A DNA stretch of 64,000 nucleotides from Diphasiastrum complanatum (taxonomy: Eukaryota > Streptophyta > Lycopodiopsida > Lycopodiales > Lycopodiaceae). The position numbers and the translations under genes were made by a program. This document shows positions 21,920-33,953 of this stretch, in pieces. The stretch's first letter is position 1. Every line of letters begins with the position of its first letter. The stretch covers positions 19,581,273-19,645,272 of the forward strand of contig CM055114.1 of assembly GCA_029204225.1 (NCBI GenBank). Direction: 5' to 3'. A model generated the notes under the pieces. It was given only the letters and a program-made list of their open reading frames with translations. It was not told where the DNA came from and made no database searches.

Positions 21920-22800
21920 CTAATGTTCTATTCGAGTCTGATAGGTATAGTCATGCTTAAGGAAAAAGTGAGATAACTTATTCCGCTGCGCACAAACACG
22001 TTCCATTTGAGTTCGTTTCTTTTTCGAGTTTCGAGTTCGTTTCTTTTGGTGTTCATTTCTCAATTGAGCAGTCCTCCGCTTCACACCCCTCTTTCCCAAC
22101 ACAATGTTCTTTGCCACCAAACATGATCTGCAACAAACATATAAAACTCAAATTATGTTTGATAAATTGACAAATGCAAATCAAACTCAAATGACAAATA
22201 CATATCAAATAAACAGTTTATAAGAAAACATACTTAAATGCTCGAATTCGTTTTTTTTATTGCCACTATGTGTAGATAAGTTGTCAATATTTTTCATCGG
22301 TACTCTTTTTTTTCTTTTTCTTTTTCAACATTGCCTTTCTGATAACTTGTATATCAACAATGTATATCGGATCGCAACTTCTCCATGGATTCTAACATAT
22401 TTTTGTTTGAGCCCCAAAGACTAGTGATTGGAGCATTCAACTTTGATATAACATGCTTGAGTGCATTGTTTTCAGCACTAGAGTGTTGCACATAATGAAG
22501 CAATTGTTGATTTGCACATTGCAATTGTTGATTAGCAGACTATAATTGCTAATTAAGACAAGATATGCTATGCATTCCAATATCACCCAACCTTTGACAA
22601 TATCCAAGTAATTCGCTAGTTCTTTCGCATACAAATCTAAGAAAATGAGTTATAGACTTGAAATCTGGACACAAATTGGTAGTTGGATCTTTAGGATAAA
22701 TTGATCCATCCACCCACGAATCTGTATTCTTATGATTATTCATTCTCAATTCTCTAACTATTTCAGCAGCATTCTCTACAACTTTCTCATCTATTACCAA
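21920..22800 (-). pseudogene. 5' coding part of the unusual element (copy B)
   Basis: The minus strand from 22800 has VVENAAEIVRELRMNNH, WVDGSIYPKDPTTNLCPDF and GYCQRLGDIGMHSISCLN, then after stops the NQQL coiled-coil units and a Lys-rich end, as in copy A. It then has an intron ending TTTGTTGCAG and a further exon (about 22125-21920) with AKNIVLGKRGVKRRTAQL and KKRTRNSKKKR. This exon is absent from copy A. Its Lys/Arg content suggests nuclear targeting or DNA binding. Copy B is cut at 22800 by Copia sequence and has in-frame stops. Confidence 0.6.
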
Positions 22801-22813
22801 GAATTAGCTTAGT

Positions 22814-23677
22814 GTGAGTCAAATTCTAAGTAAAGGTCTCAAGGTGGAGTTTGATGGAGATGCTTGTATGATCAAAAGCAAGGATGTCTTGATTGGAAAA
22901 GGTAAAAGGCAAGGGAAGTTGTTCAAACTAGATGCTTGTGTTATTGCTAACCAAGTTGGATGTGTTGCAAGGGAGCAAATACCTACTCAAGAGGTTTGGC
23001 ATAAAAGGATGGGACACCTCAACTTCAAGTCATTCGAGGTAATGGCTAGGAAGAAGATTGTGATAGGTCTTCTAAGTTCCTTAAGTGGCATCAAACATGT
23101 TTGTGAGTCTTGTGCTTTGTCTAAGTCACATGGACAACCTTATACTAGATCTATATCTAGATCTACAAAGCCTTTTCAGCTTGTACATTCAGATATTCAT
23201 GGATTTACTATAATTAGCAATAGTGGAGCTAAGATGTATGTAACATTCATTGATGATTTTAGTAGATTTTGTTGGATCTATCTACTAAAGAGCAAGGATG
23301 AAGTGTATGATGTCTTTGTCAAGTTCAAGAATGCAAGGGAGAACCAGTTTTCCACAAAGATCAAGTGCTTAAGGAGTGACAATGGTGGTGAGTACATATC
23401 TACCATTGAGTTCAAGGCCTTTTGTGATGAGCAAGGGATCAAGAGGGAGTATACAACATCAAGGACCCCACAACAAAATGGAGTGACTGAAAGGAAGAAT
23501 AGGACTTTATGTAAAAGTGCTAAAGCTATGAGGTTAAGTGCTAATCTTGACAAACCATTTTGGGATCAAGCTTTTTTGTGTGCCAATTTCTTGTGCAATA
23601 GGTGGTTGAGTACTATTTGGATGGAAGGACACCTTTTGAGATGCTATTCAAGAGGAGGCCGAGTGTCAACTTTTTAA
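22814..23677 (+). pseudogene. Copia pre-integrase and integrase
   Basis: The pre-integrase zinc region shows WHKRMGHLNFKSFE and CESCALSKSH. The DDE core is VHSDIHGF, CLRSDNGGEY and TERKNRTLCK, with the third acidic residue changed to K in this alignment. A frameshift near 23600 separates it from the C-terminal integrase part (DGRTPFEMLFKRRP, TFGCTCYVN). The open length is long for this window, so the copy is moderately young. Confidence 0.88.
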
Positions 23678-24760
23678 GAACATTTGGATGCACATGCTAT
23701 GTCAACATTACTCTTGATGATAGGACCAAGGAGGATCCATCTTCAAGAAGAGGTATTTTTGTTGGATATAATGAGTTGAGTAAAGCCTACAAGGTTTACA
23801 TTCCTTCTACTAACAAAGTGATTGTTGGTAGAGATATCATTTTTGATGAGGGGAACATTCCAAAAGTATCTTCAAGCATGATTGATGGTAGTGTGGATGG
23901 ATCTAACATTCTTGATGTTGATGAAAAGGATCCTACTTTTGATGGTGATGATGATGGACCTTCATCAAGTCAAAAGCCAAGGAGAACATCAAGGGAAAGA
24001 CAAGTACCTTCAAGGCTCACATATGATGAAAAGGGTAAGCAAGTAGTTTCTGGAAATTATGTTGCTTTCCTAACCTCTTTGGATGAACCTACAAGTGTAG
24101 ATCAAGCAAGGGAAGAAGAGGAGTGGATCCAAGTAATGGATCTTGAGTATCAAGCTCTTATGAAGAATGGAACATGGAGATTGGTGGAGTTGCCTAAGGA
24201 ACAAAAAGCTATTGGATGCAGATGAATCTTCAAGGTGAAGAAAAACCAAGTTGGATCTATCAACAAGTACAAGGCAAGGTTAGTGGCAAAAGGATATGCT
24301 CAACAACAAGGGATTGACTATGATGAGACCTTTGCACCCGTGGCAAAGATGGTAAGCATTCGAGTCATCATTTCACTTACTACATTTTATGGATGGGATC
24401 TATGGCAAATGCACATTTCAAATGCATTCTTGAATGGTGATCATGAGGAGGAAGTGTACATGGAGCAACACGAGAGCTACATTTCATCAACAAAGCCAAA
24501 TCATGTGTGTCTACTACAAAAGAGTTAGTATGGCCTTAAGCAAGCACCAAGGAGTTGGTATGCTAAGCTTAACACTTTTTTACTCTCTCAAGGCTTTGTT
24601 AGGAGTGAGTATAGTCATTCACTTTGTTATAAGTTTGCTAGAAATGATGTTACCATCTTGCTAATCTATGTGGATGATATCATCTTGAGTGGTGGAGACA
24701 ATCAAGATGTGGAGATAGCAAGAATGCTCTTAAGAAGGAGTTTGAGGTGAATGATCTTGA
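23602..24760 (+). pseudogene. Copia integrase C-terminus and reverse transcriptase
   Basis: The linker ends in RTSRERQVPSRL. RT follows with [26 protein letters not shown], then after stops GLKQAPRSWYAKLNTFL and the catalytic LLIYVDDIILSGG. A stop at 24223 and a TAG near 24525 break it. RT ends abruptly near 24755 and joins RNase H sequence. Confidence 0.88.
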
Positions 24761-25271
24761 TTCAGACTATGCTGGAGATGTAATGGATAGGAAATCCATT
24801 AGTGCTCATTGTATTTTGAGTCCATGGTGCAGATACAGACCACTTGGATCATTTGGAAAAAGTATTTGGATGTAGAAGAAACAAGCCACTATCTCATTGT
24901 CATCTAGTGAGGCCGAGTACAAAGCTCTTACACATTGCACAAAGGAGATGGTATGGATCAAGAGGATGATCAAGAATCTTCACTTGTTGGATTTTTCAGA
25001 GAGCCCAATCATCTTTTGTGACAATCAATCAGCCCAAAGGTTGGCAACCAATCCTATCTTTCATGCTAGGAGCAAGCATATTGAGGTGCAATATCATTTT
25101 GTGAGGGAGCAAGTCATTGCAAAGGAGGTGGAGCTTCAACATGTGTCTTCAAGGGAATGTGGAGCTGATATCTTCACCAAAGCATTGGGAAAGGACTTGT
25201 TCATGAAGCATAGGACATCACTTGGAGTGTTATCAAAGTCCATGCTAAAAATAGTTGAAGTGGAAGTGTGA
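24760..25271 (+). pseudogene. Copia RNase H C-terminal part
   Basis: It begins DSDYAGDVMDRKSISAH, then after a stop continues with SSSEAEYKALTHCTKEM, IIFCDNQSAQRLATNP, HARSKHIEVQYHFVRE and a stop at 25269-25271, which overlaps the first bases of the LTR. The first RNase H acidic block is kept, but the spacing to RT is far too short. Confidence 0.88.
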
Positions 25272-25950
25272 AAGATTCAACTAGTTTCATCATATTTGCT
25301 ATATTTCCATATTTGGCATATTGAGGCCAATTTTGTTTTTAGACTTATAGGATTGACTTTTAAAAGTTCATTAGTCTAAATGTCATTTGAATAAATACTT
25401 TTTGAAAGTGTGGGAAAGTTTGAAGGTGAGTTTGAGTAGATTCAAATTTGAATAATTGGGTACATTGAATCTAGACCCAAAAATAGTAGGGTTAGCATTT
25501 TGGTGGGAAAGCCAAGTGGCAAAATAGGATTTGGACCTGCTATAAGAGGATATAACTCGCGGATAGAGTGATATTCTCTCTTCTTTATCTCATTTCATGC
25601 TTATACATGGTTTTCTTGGGTTCTACTGTCCATTGATGCACTATACTTGTGATTGCATGCAATTTTATGTGTAAAATGATCTAAATTGTTATTTTTGGAT
25701 CCACACATGTGAAATACAGTAGCTTTCTAGTTTTGTATGGAAAACAACAACAATTTATCATTTCATTCAAGTTTGATCAAGTTCTATTAGTTTTTGCATC
25801 TCATTTTGTGTGTAGATGTTGATTTTTCTACATTGGTGAGATTGGTATTGTATTTCTCTTTCTAACCAAAGATCTTTCAAGTGGTTTGGATCATAATGAT
25901 CTGAAAACTTTCACATAACATAACGTTAAAATTTTCTTTGTTTTTTAAAT
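25267..25950 (+). repeat. Copia 3' LTR
   Basis: It starts TGTGAAAGATTC right after the purine-rich TGGAAG at 25261-25266. A TATA-type box (TATAAGAGG) lies at 25541. The start resembles the LTR start of the minus-strand Copia at 39063/43011. The right edge is uncertain. Confidence 0.55.
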
Positions 25951-26627
25951 TTTCACATTCATATTTTTATTTTTAACTATGCTCTACATAGGATTAGAAT
26001 CAAAACTTTTATGTTTTTAAGATGGCAAGTAGTTCTTCTTCTAATTCTGTAATTGTAACTTAGCACGTAGCCACACTTGAGTCATCATCTTCTGAAATTG
26101 CTAATAAATTTTTATTTTATGAAGCCACTCCCTTAGATTCTCATCCTATTACTCTTTATAGTTCTCCGTAAACAACGTCAGTTGAAATTTTTCATTTAAC
26201 TACTTTTTAGGAAATGACTCATGTGCCACATCTTGTCATAAAATAGTAATTGTCAAGTTAGGATAATTATAAACATTTGGATAGGTCAATGGTAGATAAG
26301 AGACCCGACGAGATGCATTTGAACAAATGTATCTTCTTTGATATCTTTCGGAACTCTTACAAAGTGTGGAAGGTAAGTCTTTTTTTTTTTCTCTTTCATT
26401 TCCATGAACCATTTTCTCTTTGTAGGTATTGTACACCTCACGCCTTGTAAAATTGTCCACCTACCAGTAGTTGGCATAATCTTGGCGTGAGAACTAAAAT
26501 AGCTCTCCATCCAAGACATTGATCAGTTTTCCACTGGACCAACCATACGATTGTATCGAGGATTGTAAATAGAAGCATTTTTTAAAAGCCTCTCATGCAA
26601 CCTGCCCAGTCTTGAGTTTCCAATAGA
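25951..26627. other. Unassigned stretch between Copia copies
   Basis: A short stretch at about 26022 begins MASSSSSNSVIVT, which resembles the N-terminus of Copia gag proteins, but stops follow quickly. Otherwise nothing is recognised. Confidence 0.3.
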
Positions 26628-27160
26628 ATGAACATGTTTGAATGCACTTCTACAAACAATGTAATGTCCCTATCTATACTTGATTTGATCTTTAATGTCC
26701 GGCTTAGTCATTGTAATACTACGACTGATCGTGCTTTAAGCAGTTTAGCATCTATCAATAAAGAATTGATTTGGCATTATAGACTTGGTCACCTTAATCA
26801 TATATCGATAGGTAACATGTCTAAGCGTTCTTCAGTTCTTGATCTAGACTATCAAATTGTCGACCCTCCTATCTGCCAAAGTTGTATTATAGGAAAGTAG
26901 GGAAGAAGGCCATTTAAGTCAAATCAAGAACACATTTCTAAAGATCTGCTAGACACTGTACATATAGATATATGTGGCCCAATGCAAACACCATCACTGC
27001 TTGGTGTTAAATTTTTTATTACATTCATAGATGACTATTCCAAAAGGACTGCTATATATTTTCGGAAGCACAAATCTACAGCCTTTCAATTCTTCAAGAA
27101 ATATAAAGAGAATGCTAAGTTGCAGACATGCAAGAAAATCAAAGCTCTTCCTTGCTTGTA
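26628..27160 (+). pseudogene. Copia pre-integrase and integrase fragment
   Basis: ELIWHYRLGHLNHISIGNM and PPICQSCIIGK form the zinc region. HIDICGPMQTPSLLG and FIDDYSKRTAIYF start the core. It is the same family as the Copia at 3416-5979, with the same phrase CGPMQTPSLLG. It ends abruptly after KKIKALP, before the second catalytic Asp. Confidence 0.85.
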
Positions 27161-28500
27161 GCAAGTAAACTTAGAAAGTTAGTCGAGGGCTGTGGAAAAC
27201 CAGTTTGTATTGATTAATCTATGTTCATTATTGGTTGGATGATGTGTCCTATTCGACTGCCTTTTGGGGATTTTTGTAAATTGTGACCGTGGGGAGTTTT
27301 AGCATGTTGTATGTATAATAGTAGTATGAGTTTTGAAATAAGAAAATCTTACTGCAATTTCTTACTTTTGGAGTCTTAATATTTGATTTTTAGTTTGTTG
27401 TAGAAAAAGTCATATGTACTAGATCATTAATTACAAGTTTGAGTGTGTATGTCATTGTACGCACATGAAACTAGTCACTTATATGGATTGTCCCATCAAG
27501 TACCTAAAGCCATTGGTTTGATTACTAGGATGTCCCACCAAGTAAACTATAGTCCTTAGTTTTTTGTGTTTTGTTTTGGGGGGAGGGGTTATTACTCCTC
27601 TAATCTATATTACATGTGATGCTCTTTTGATTTTAAAACTTGTAGGTTATTACCTAAAACTCCTCCTCAAGTTGCAAGATATACAATTGAATGTGAGTTA
27701 TTTATAGAGTATTGTGCTATTTTCATATTTAAAAGGTGCAATTAGAAATGCAAGGTATTACAAACAAGAGCATTTAAACTATTGCCTCGTGTTTCATTGA
27801 TTATGACCTATCCAAGTTTGCTACAACTAAACCATTGCAGTCATGATATCAATATTAATATTTTAGGTAATCGTAGGAGACATTATTTGCACCAAATTCA
27901 ATTAGAATTGGTTCCAAGTTGTCAAAAGATCCCAATTATGAACCTTCCTTGTTCAATGAAGAATAAAAGTTGTCTTGACATCATGATAAACACAAGATGC
28001 TTGTTTGTTGCATTCTAAATATATGATACTTTTTATCTCAAAACTCCTTGTTAGAAGACAAAGCATGTTTGCAATAATGCAATTTATCATGAAGCCTCCA
28101 ACTCAATTGCCAGTGCTAAGATAGAAAGATAATTATCTCTAAATTCTAAAGGGTCTCTTAAAAACTAAAATTTTCAAAACATATTTAGTTTTTTAGTAAG
28201 TTGTCAATGACCAAAGCAAGACTCTTTATCAATCTCAAAATTATTAAGTAGAATGTTAAAAAGAGAGAGTTCTTAAATCTAGCATGAGACTCTTTCTTAA
28301 AAAGTTAAATGGCTTCCATCTATAGATGGCTCTAAGAATAGAAAAGAAGATGTTGGATTGTCTCGTTTGTCTTTTTGTAGCGTGGACACAACAATTGTGC
28401 ATTGTCACAATATCTGATTACAAGTAATGCATGACAAATTGTTAGCAACTGTGCAAACACATGGAATATGCAAACATAGAGAAAATATAAAAAAGCAATA
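27161..28500. other. Gene-free AT-rich stretch
   Basis: Only short open stretches without recognisable motifs. No LTR edge or RNA gene is seen. Confidence 0.5.
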
Positions 28501-28510
28501 AAACTCCGTG

Positions 28511-28630
28511 GCATGTGTCTTGTAAGCCAACGTATGAGTAGTGGCCAATAAACTTCTACTATAGCATGTGTCTTGTAAGCCCACATATAAGTAGTGGCCA
28601 ATATACTTCTACTATGGCATGTGTTTTGTA
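28511..28630. repeat. 53-bp tandem repeat
   Basis: Units start at 28511, 28564 and 28617 with GCATGTGTCTTGTAA (third unit GCATGTGTTTTGTAA). The first two share GTAGTGGCCAATA and CTTCTACTAT. Confidence 0.85.
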
Positions 28631-28639
28631 AATCCATGG

Positions 28640-29342
28640 GTAGAAGCTTAAAATGATAAAATAACTTAAACTTAGGATTAGAACTTAGATTTAAGAAACT
28701 TAAGCTTAGAAATATTTTAAGTGATCTTAAGTTATCTTAAGTCCCAAGTTAGAAACTTTCTAAAGTTCTAAGTTTTAAGTTAGAAGTTTTAGAAGTCTTA
28801 GAATGGCTAGTTTTAAACTAATCCCATAAGTTAGTGAATACTTATGGAAGGCCCTTCTTGCTATAAGAAGAGAGGCATTTTTCTTTAAAATAACACTTTT
28901 GAGATTAAGCTATCTTGCTCTCTATTTTGGAGAATTATCACTCTATTTCATTTGTGTTCCCTTTGGGAAGGTGCATAGCTTGAGGGAAGGTGCTCGGGCC
29001 TCTTCTTGCCTCCTGTTCATCGGTTTTCTATATTGTGGCATGTTTTATTTGCTATTTGCTTAGTTAGCTGCAATCTATTATTTCCATCTCCCTTTTAGGT
29101 GTTAAAATAGGATCTAGTTTTTGTTAAGCTTGGCTAGTTGGGTAAGCCTTAGTCAAGTTAGTTTTTATTTCCGTTACGAGCACCAGTTGGGAAAGCCTTG
29201 GTGCATCCTTCCTTCTTGTTTATATTTGCAGTTGAAAGCTATTTGTAGAACTTAGAAGGTGGATGACTGGTCTACCATTATACTACGCACGAATCCCTTC
29301 TTAGACCTAGGCACCGTAGGAGAGTTATTTGTACTTCCAACA
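28640..29342 (+). repeat. Gypsy 5' LTR (left edge uncertain)
   Basis: The right edge CTTCCAACA at 29342 is fixed by the primer-binding site that follows. A TATA box (TATAAGAAG) lies at 28862. The stretch 28660-28800 is dense in TTAAG/CTTAAG words, unlike its flanks. I could not fix the starting TG. Confidence 0.5.
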
Positions 29343-29357
29343 TTGGCGCCGTTGCCG
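29343..29357 (+). other. Gypsy primer-binding site
   Basis: TTGGCGCCGTTGCCG follows the LTR terminal CA. This is the primer-binding site type known from plant Athila/Tat gypsy elements. Confidence 0.75.
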
Positions 29358-30254
29358 CTTTTTAAAATTTTCTACATAGCTTTCTTTGTTTTTCATTTTT
29401 TCGCTCACATGCTTGTGTGTATGCTTGCTTGTTTTTCCTCTTCACACAGCAGCACGAGACTTCTCTCTAGGTCCTCAATGAGCTACTGAGCAACCTATCA
29501 ACCGGGGGGGAAGCAACAAAAGTGTCAACTTGGGCATTTTCTTTGAAAGAAGTGATCCAAGTGACATTTTTTTTGACCAAACAAGTATATCAGAATTCGC
29601 CAGTCTGTTTGCAACCATTACATACACTGATCTTCCATTTTATCAATGAATTCAAACCCTGCTAAGATTCTCTGAAAACACCATGATATATTGTCAAAAT
29701 CCATTGTTTTCCAACCAAATCTTGGTCTCAGAATTCGTCGGCTTCACTGAGGCTAGATCTATCAAAGATCAGTCCTCCAGCAGCTCCACGAATTCTATCT
29801 CAAAGATTTAGCCTGTTTTTTGTCAGAAAATAATCTTTTTCACTATTTTCCTTGTCTGTCAGCAAAACCTCAATATCAGAAATCGCCGATCATACCACGA
29901 AATCGCCCTCAGTGAGCATGATTTCTCTGTACTCTCTATGAATTCTATCCCTAAAAAAATTTCAAACAAACATAAAAAATCAGTATTTTGACAGAAAGCA
30001 CTCCCTGTCAGAATTCACGAGTACTGCTGTTGGATTCATTTGACTATCCACAATTTCTAGTACTGTCCACGAATTTTAGTACAGCACAAAAGTCCATTTT
30101 TTGTCCAAAATTCTCCATTCTACAAGAAAACTGTCCTTTTTTGACTTTTTGGCCTAGTACAATATTGCCCTGATCATCTGTACTGTTACTCTACTCCTCA
30201 TACTGCATCATGTCTCGAGATTGTGTTGAATCTTTCAATCCGGATCCTCCATGA

Positions 30255-30707
30255 CTAGAACGCAGAATTCCATGTATCGATGCACCAAAGTACGATGGAG
30301 AATCTGATCCAGTTAGATTTCTCCAAGACTTTGATAATGCATGCCGTTTCTATGGAGATACCTCTGAAACCGAAAAGCTCCGACTATTCCTGATGGTACT
30401 CTATGAAACAGCCAAAGAATGGTATCTCAATCTTGAAGCTCCTGATCTTGCTTCAGGGACTACCCTCAAGGACACTCTCATCAAGCGTTTCAAACCATCC
30501 AAATTGACTCAGAGCCCATTCATCCAAATCACCCATATCAAGATGTGTCGCAAAGAGTTGGTTCGAAACTACATCGAATGTTTTAAGTGTCTCAAAGTAG
30601 AATGTGTTGACGAAAATATCACCGAACGTATGGCCATCAAATTGTTCTTGGTTGGACTGCCTAAAAACATCCGTCGTGATCCAAAACAAACTATAACTTG
30701 TTCATAG
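30255..30707 (+). pseudogene. Gypsy gag (Retrotrans_gag domain)
   Basis: The frame gives IDAPKYDGESDPVRFLQDF, LRLFLMVLYETAKEWYLNL and LIKRFKPSKLTQSPFIQI, the pattern of the plant Retrotrans_gag domain, which forms the capsid of virus-like particles. A region of about 900 bp of non-coding leader separates it from the primer-binding site. It ends at a stop at 30707, and an oppositely oriented gypsy integrase begins within a few bases. Confidence 0.8.
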
Positions 30708-30715
30708 AAAATTTT

Positions 30716-31300
30716 TGCGGTAGAACGAGCATCAACATTGCAAACAGCTCTTGCTTCGCCCTTTGGTACAATAGTATGTAGTGACTACGATATATTGTGA
30801 TTGAGCGTGTCTAGCAGTGGGACTAATGGGTCCAACATAATCAATTCTCCATTTCTGAAAAGCTTGATTAGTTGTAACAGAGTGTAAAGGCATATATCCG
30901 GTCTTTTGAAATTGTTTGGTTCTTTGACAAATATCACAGGCCTTAGTGTAGGTGTGCGTATCCTTAAAGAGGGTTGGCTCCTGCCAAGAGAATTTTCTTA
31001 GCAGTCATTTCGGAAGAGAAATGACCTGCTCCAACACCTTCATGAGTGAGGGAGATAACATAGGGTATTTCACCTTCAGTAAGGCAATGTCAGATAATTC
31101 CATCTAACTCTTGCTTGTAAAATTGGCCTACAATTAACATATAAGGTTTGGTTTTGAGGACCGACGCACATTGTTCGGGTTTAGATAAGGATGGATCCAT
31201 CTGCCCCAAATTTAAATTTTGTGATTTCCATGGCCCAAAGGGGTGTAGAGTCAACTTGCAATAAGATGGCATCATCATTTTACGCCTTGATCTGGAGTTG
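30716..31300 (-). pseudogene. Gypsy integrase N-terminal part
   Basis: The minus strand shows CDICQRTKQFQKTGYM (C-x2-C of the HHCC zinc domain) and then WRIDYVGPISPTA, the start of the catalytic core with its first Asp. The remaining core is missing at 30716. Confidence 0.75.
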
Positions 31301-31330
31301 GTAGGTTAGGGATTCGAGATAAATGGTCTA

Positions 31331-32640
31331 CTAAAAAATGTTGAACTCCCTTTCGAACCACGATCCTAAACTCAAATTCTCGCAGTAGTATGATCCATCG
31401 AGTAATATGATAGGTTGGGCAAGTCTTGTTGATGAGATATAGGAGAGCATGATGATCAGTGAAGAAGGCAAAAACTTCTCCCAGAAGATAATGACAAAAC
31501 TTCTAAACCGTATATACCATTGCCAAAGCTTCACGCTCGGTAATGGTATAATTGACTTCAGCAAGTATCAATTGTCTACTGAGAGATCAGATTGGATAAT
31601 CTTTTTTGAATTCTCTCGATTGGGCGAACACTGATCCAATGACATACTTGGATGCATCGGTATGCACATGGAATACTTTGGAATAATTAGGAGCCCGGAG
31701 GATAGGTGCATTGGTGAGGGCTTCTTTTAGTTGATTGAATGCGACGCGTTGTTCATCAGTCCATTTGGGGACCTTAACTACTTTATAGATTAATCGTGCT
31801 TTATTAGCGAAGTTTAGAATAAAGCACCGATAGTTGTTGGTGTAGCCAAGGAAGGAATACACTTCGCGAATGGTACGAGGTTCAGGTAGATTTTGAATGA
31901 TCAGGATCTTGTCTGGGACAATTGCAATGCCATTTTTTGGAAATGATATGTCCTAACACAATACCATGTGTTACCCAGATCTGGCATTTTTCAGGGTTCA
32001 AAGAGATGCCGAAGCGTTGACATTGGATAAAAATTTTCTTAAGCATAGATAGATGGCATATTTCTTCTGAATGTGCACCTAAATAATCCAAGTAAACTTC
32101 TAGGGTATCTCCCATATGCTGAGAAAAGGAAGCTTGCATAACACGCTGGAAAGTGCTAGGAGTATTATAGAGACCAAAAGACATGGCTTTCCAATATAAG
32201 GTTCTCCATTCCGTGGCAAAAGTGGTTTTATGTTGATCTTCTTCAGCAATTTGAATCATATTGTATCCGCTAAAGCCATCTAAGAAGGAGTAGGCCTCAT
32301 CTCCTGCGAGATTTTCTAAGATGGATTCTACGAAAGGTAATGGAAAATGATGACGTTCTGTGATGACATTAAGTTTCTTAAAATTGACACAGATCCAGAA
32401 TTTTCCATTTTTTTTTAGGAACAATGACGATTGGGGAGACCCACTCAGTATGTTCGATTTCATAGATGAATCCTACATCTAACAAGCATTATAATTCTTC
32501 TTTGATTTTGGCCTTGTAGATCGGGTTACATTTGTAGGGACGGCTAGCAGTTGGTATCGCACCTGGTTTAAGGGGAATACGATGCATAGTTACTTGGGGT
32601 GAGACTCCTTTCATGTCTTTATAGGACCAAGCAAAGACAT
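31331..32640 (-). pseudogene. Gypsy RT and RNase H remnant
   Basis: RT blocks are CVNFKKLNVIT, YSFLDGFSGYNMIQI, NTPSTFQRVMQASF and EVYLDYLGAH, where the second Asp of the YLDD catalytic pair is Tyr. RNase H has FHVHTDASKYVIGS. A frame change and several stops occur. The loss of a catalytic Asp shows that the enzyme would be inactive even without the stops. Confidence 0.88.
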
Positions 32641-32641
32641 G

Positions 32642-33226
32642 TCAATATTTGTATAGAAGCTTTTCAAGCCTTCTGCGTTGTTCCCAATTGAGATGAGCCC
32701 CGACATGGATCATGTATTCATTATTCTCACTTGGCTCACTCAAGGAGAGAGTGATGGTTCGAGCAGGGCCTTCGTAGGGTGAATTACCATTTGGCTCACA
32801 TTGAGCTTGGGGTAATTGGATGGTTACATCCTCGATCGTATAGTCCTTAAAATATGCAGGCACATTATGGGCTGGTGATTCGAGAAGGGCCTTGCCTTTC
32901 AACTGTCTGGATGATTATTTGGGAGGTTCGGAAATTGGTGTATGAGCGGATGCGATCTCGAGAACTTCCCTAGCAATGGTAAGGTCTCCAGGTGGCTGAA
33001 TTTGAAGGGGTTTCTTCATCTTTTCTCTCATGGTATGGCCACGAGGTTGTGGCTTCGGAGGACATGAGGTGTGCAAATGAGGAAGTGGTGGCACATCATG
33101 GAGGATTTCGTCGTCGATTTGAAAAATTGTTTCCTCCTCACAAAGGTCCCATGTATAGTTTAGTCGTTTGATCCGGTATAGCTTGGTATCATGTTTTTCG
33201 ACCGTAACTTTGGCAACTGGTTTCAC
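32642..33226 (-). pseudogene. Gypsy protease-RT linker
   Basis: The segment has IQLPQAQCEPNGNSPYEGP and MIHVGAHLNWEQ, matching the linker of the copy at 1-3421 (IQLPQPKREP, FVHVGAHL). Stops separate it from protease and RT. Confidence 0.65.
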
Positions 33227-33566
33227 TTTAGATGACTGCTGAGGAAAGGCCTTGAGTGGAAGGGAGGATCTGAATGTCAGAAATGTCCAAATCGTCTAGG
33301 CAATTTTGAATTCGTAAGACATTCTCGTCATCTACGAATAAATCTTCTAATTCATCAGTAGGTAGTCATGAAACATTTAACAGCTCATCATTGTGTGGAA
33401 GAATATCAATAAATTGATATTAATGATAGGGGTGTCCAAATCAGGAATTTGTTCGTTATCGGTCAGAGGAGTATAGATACAGTCATCCTGATGTTGAGCA
33501 CAAGAATCGGCATTCACACAATCAATGGTAGCTAAAATGTAACTCCAGTTTATGATATCAGTAGAT

Positions 33567-33953
33567 TCAACATAATGACCTTTTTCGTGGATCAAACATT
33601 GAATTAGTAATAGAATATCTTTCGTCATGAAACTGTGCGAGTTTGAGTTTGTCAGATGAATCGACGGTAACAGACCTGTCTCTATTTCCAAAGGTGACTC
33701 GGCCTTTGTTCCAGTCGTGAACGACTCTTGCATCGGTGAGCCATGGGCGACCAAGTAGTAACTCATAGGAATAGGCATTGTTAGGGATATCGAGTATGAC
33801 TAGGTCGATAGAAAATTTCAGGCCTCCTAGTTTGATCAGGACGTGTGGGAGGAAACTGGTAGGTCGGACCACACTTTGATCAGCAGAACCTATCTCACCA
33901 GTACCTCCCACGAAGAAGCAGAAGGGTAAGGCAGTGAGCACCGACGATACCAT
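33567..33953 (-). pseudogene. Gypsy protease C-terminal part
   Basis: The segment contains LVILDIPNNAYSYELLLGRPWLTD and a VVHDWNKG block, the end of the plant gypsy protease, with the same layout as 324-835. The active-site DSG block is not readable here. Confidence 0.7.

Larger units (their letters stand above)
22801..25950 (+). mobile_element. Ty1/Copia element, 5'-truncated, with 3' LTR
   Basis: Starting inside the protease/pre-integrase region, the element carries integrase, RT and RNase H in Copia order and ends in an LTR start. A deletion removes the segment between the RT palm and RNase H. The closest relative in the window is the Copia copy at 38910-43011, with a similar RNase H end and similar LTR start. 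Confidence 0.85.
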
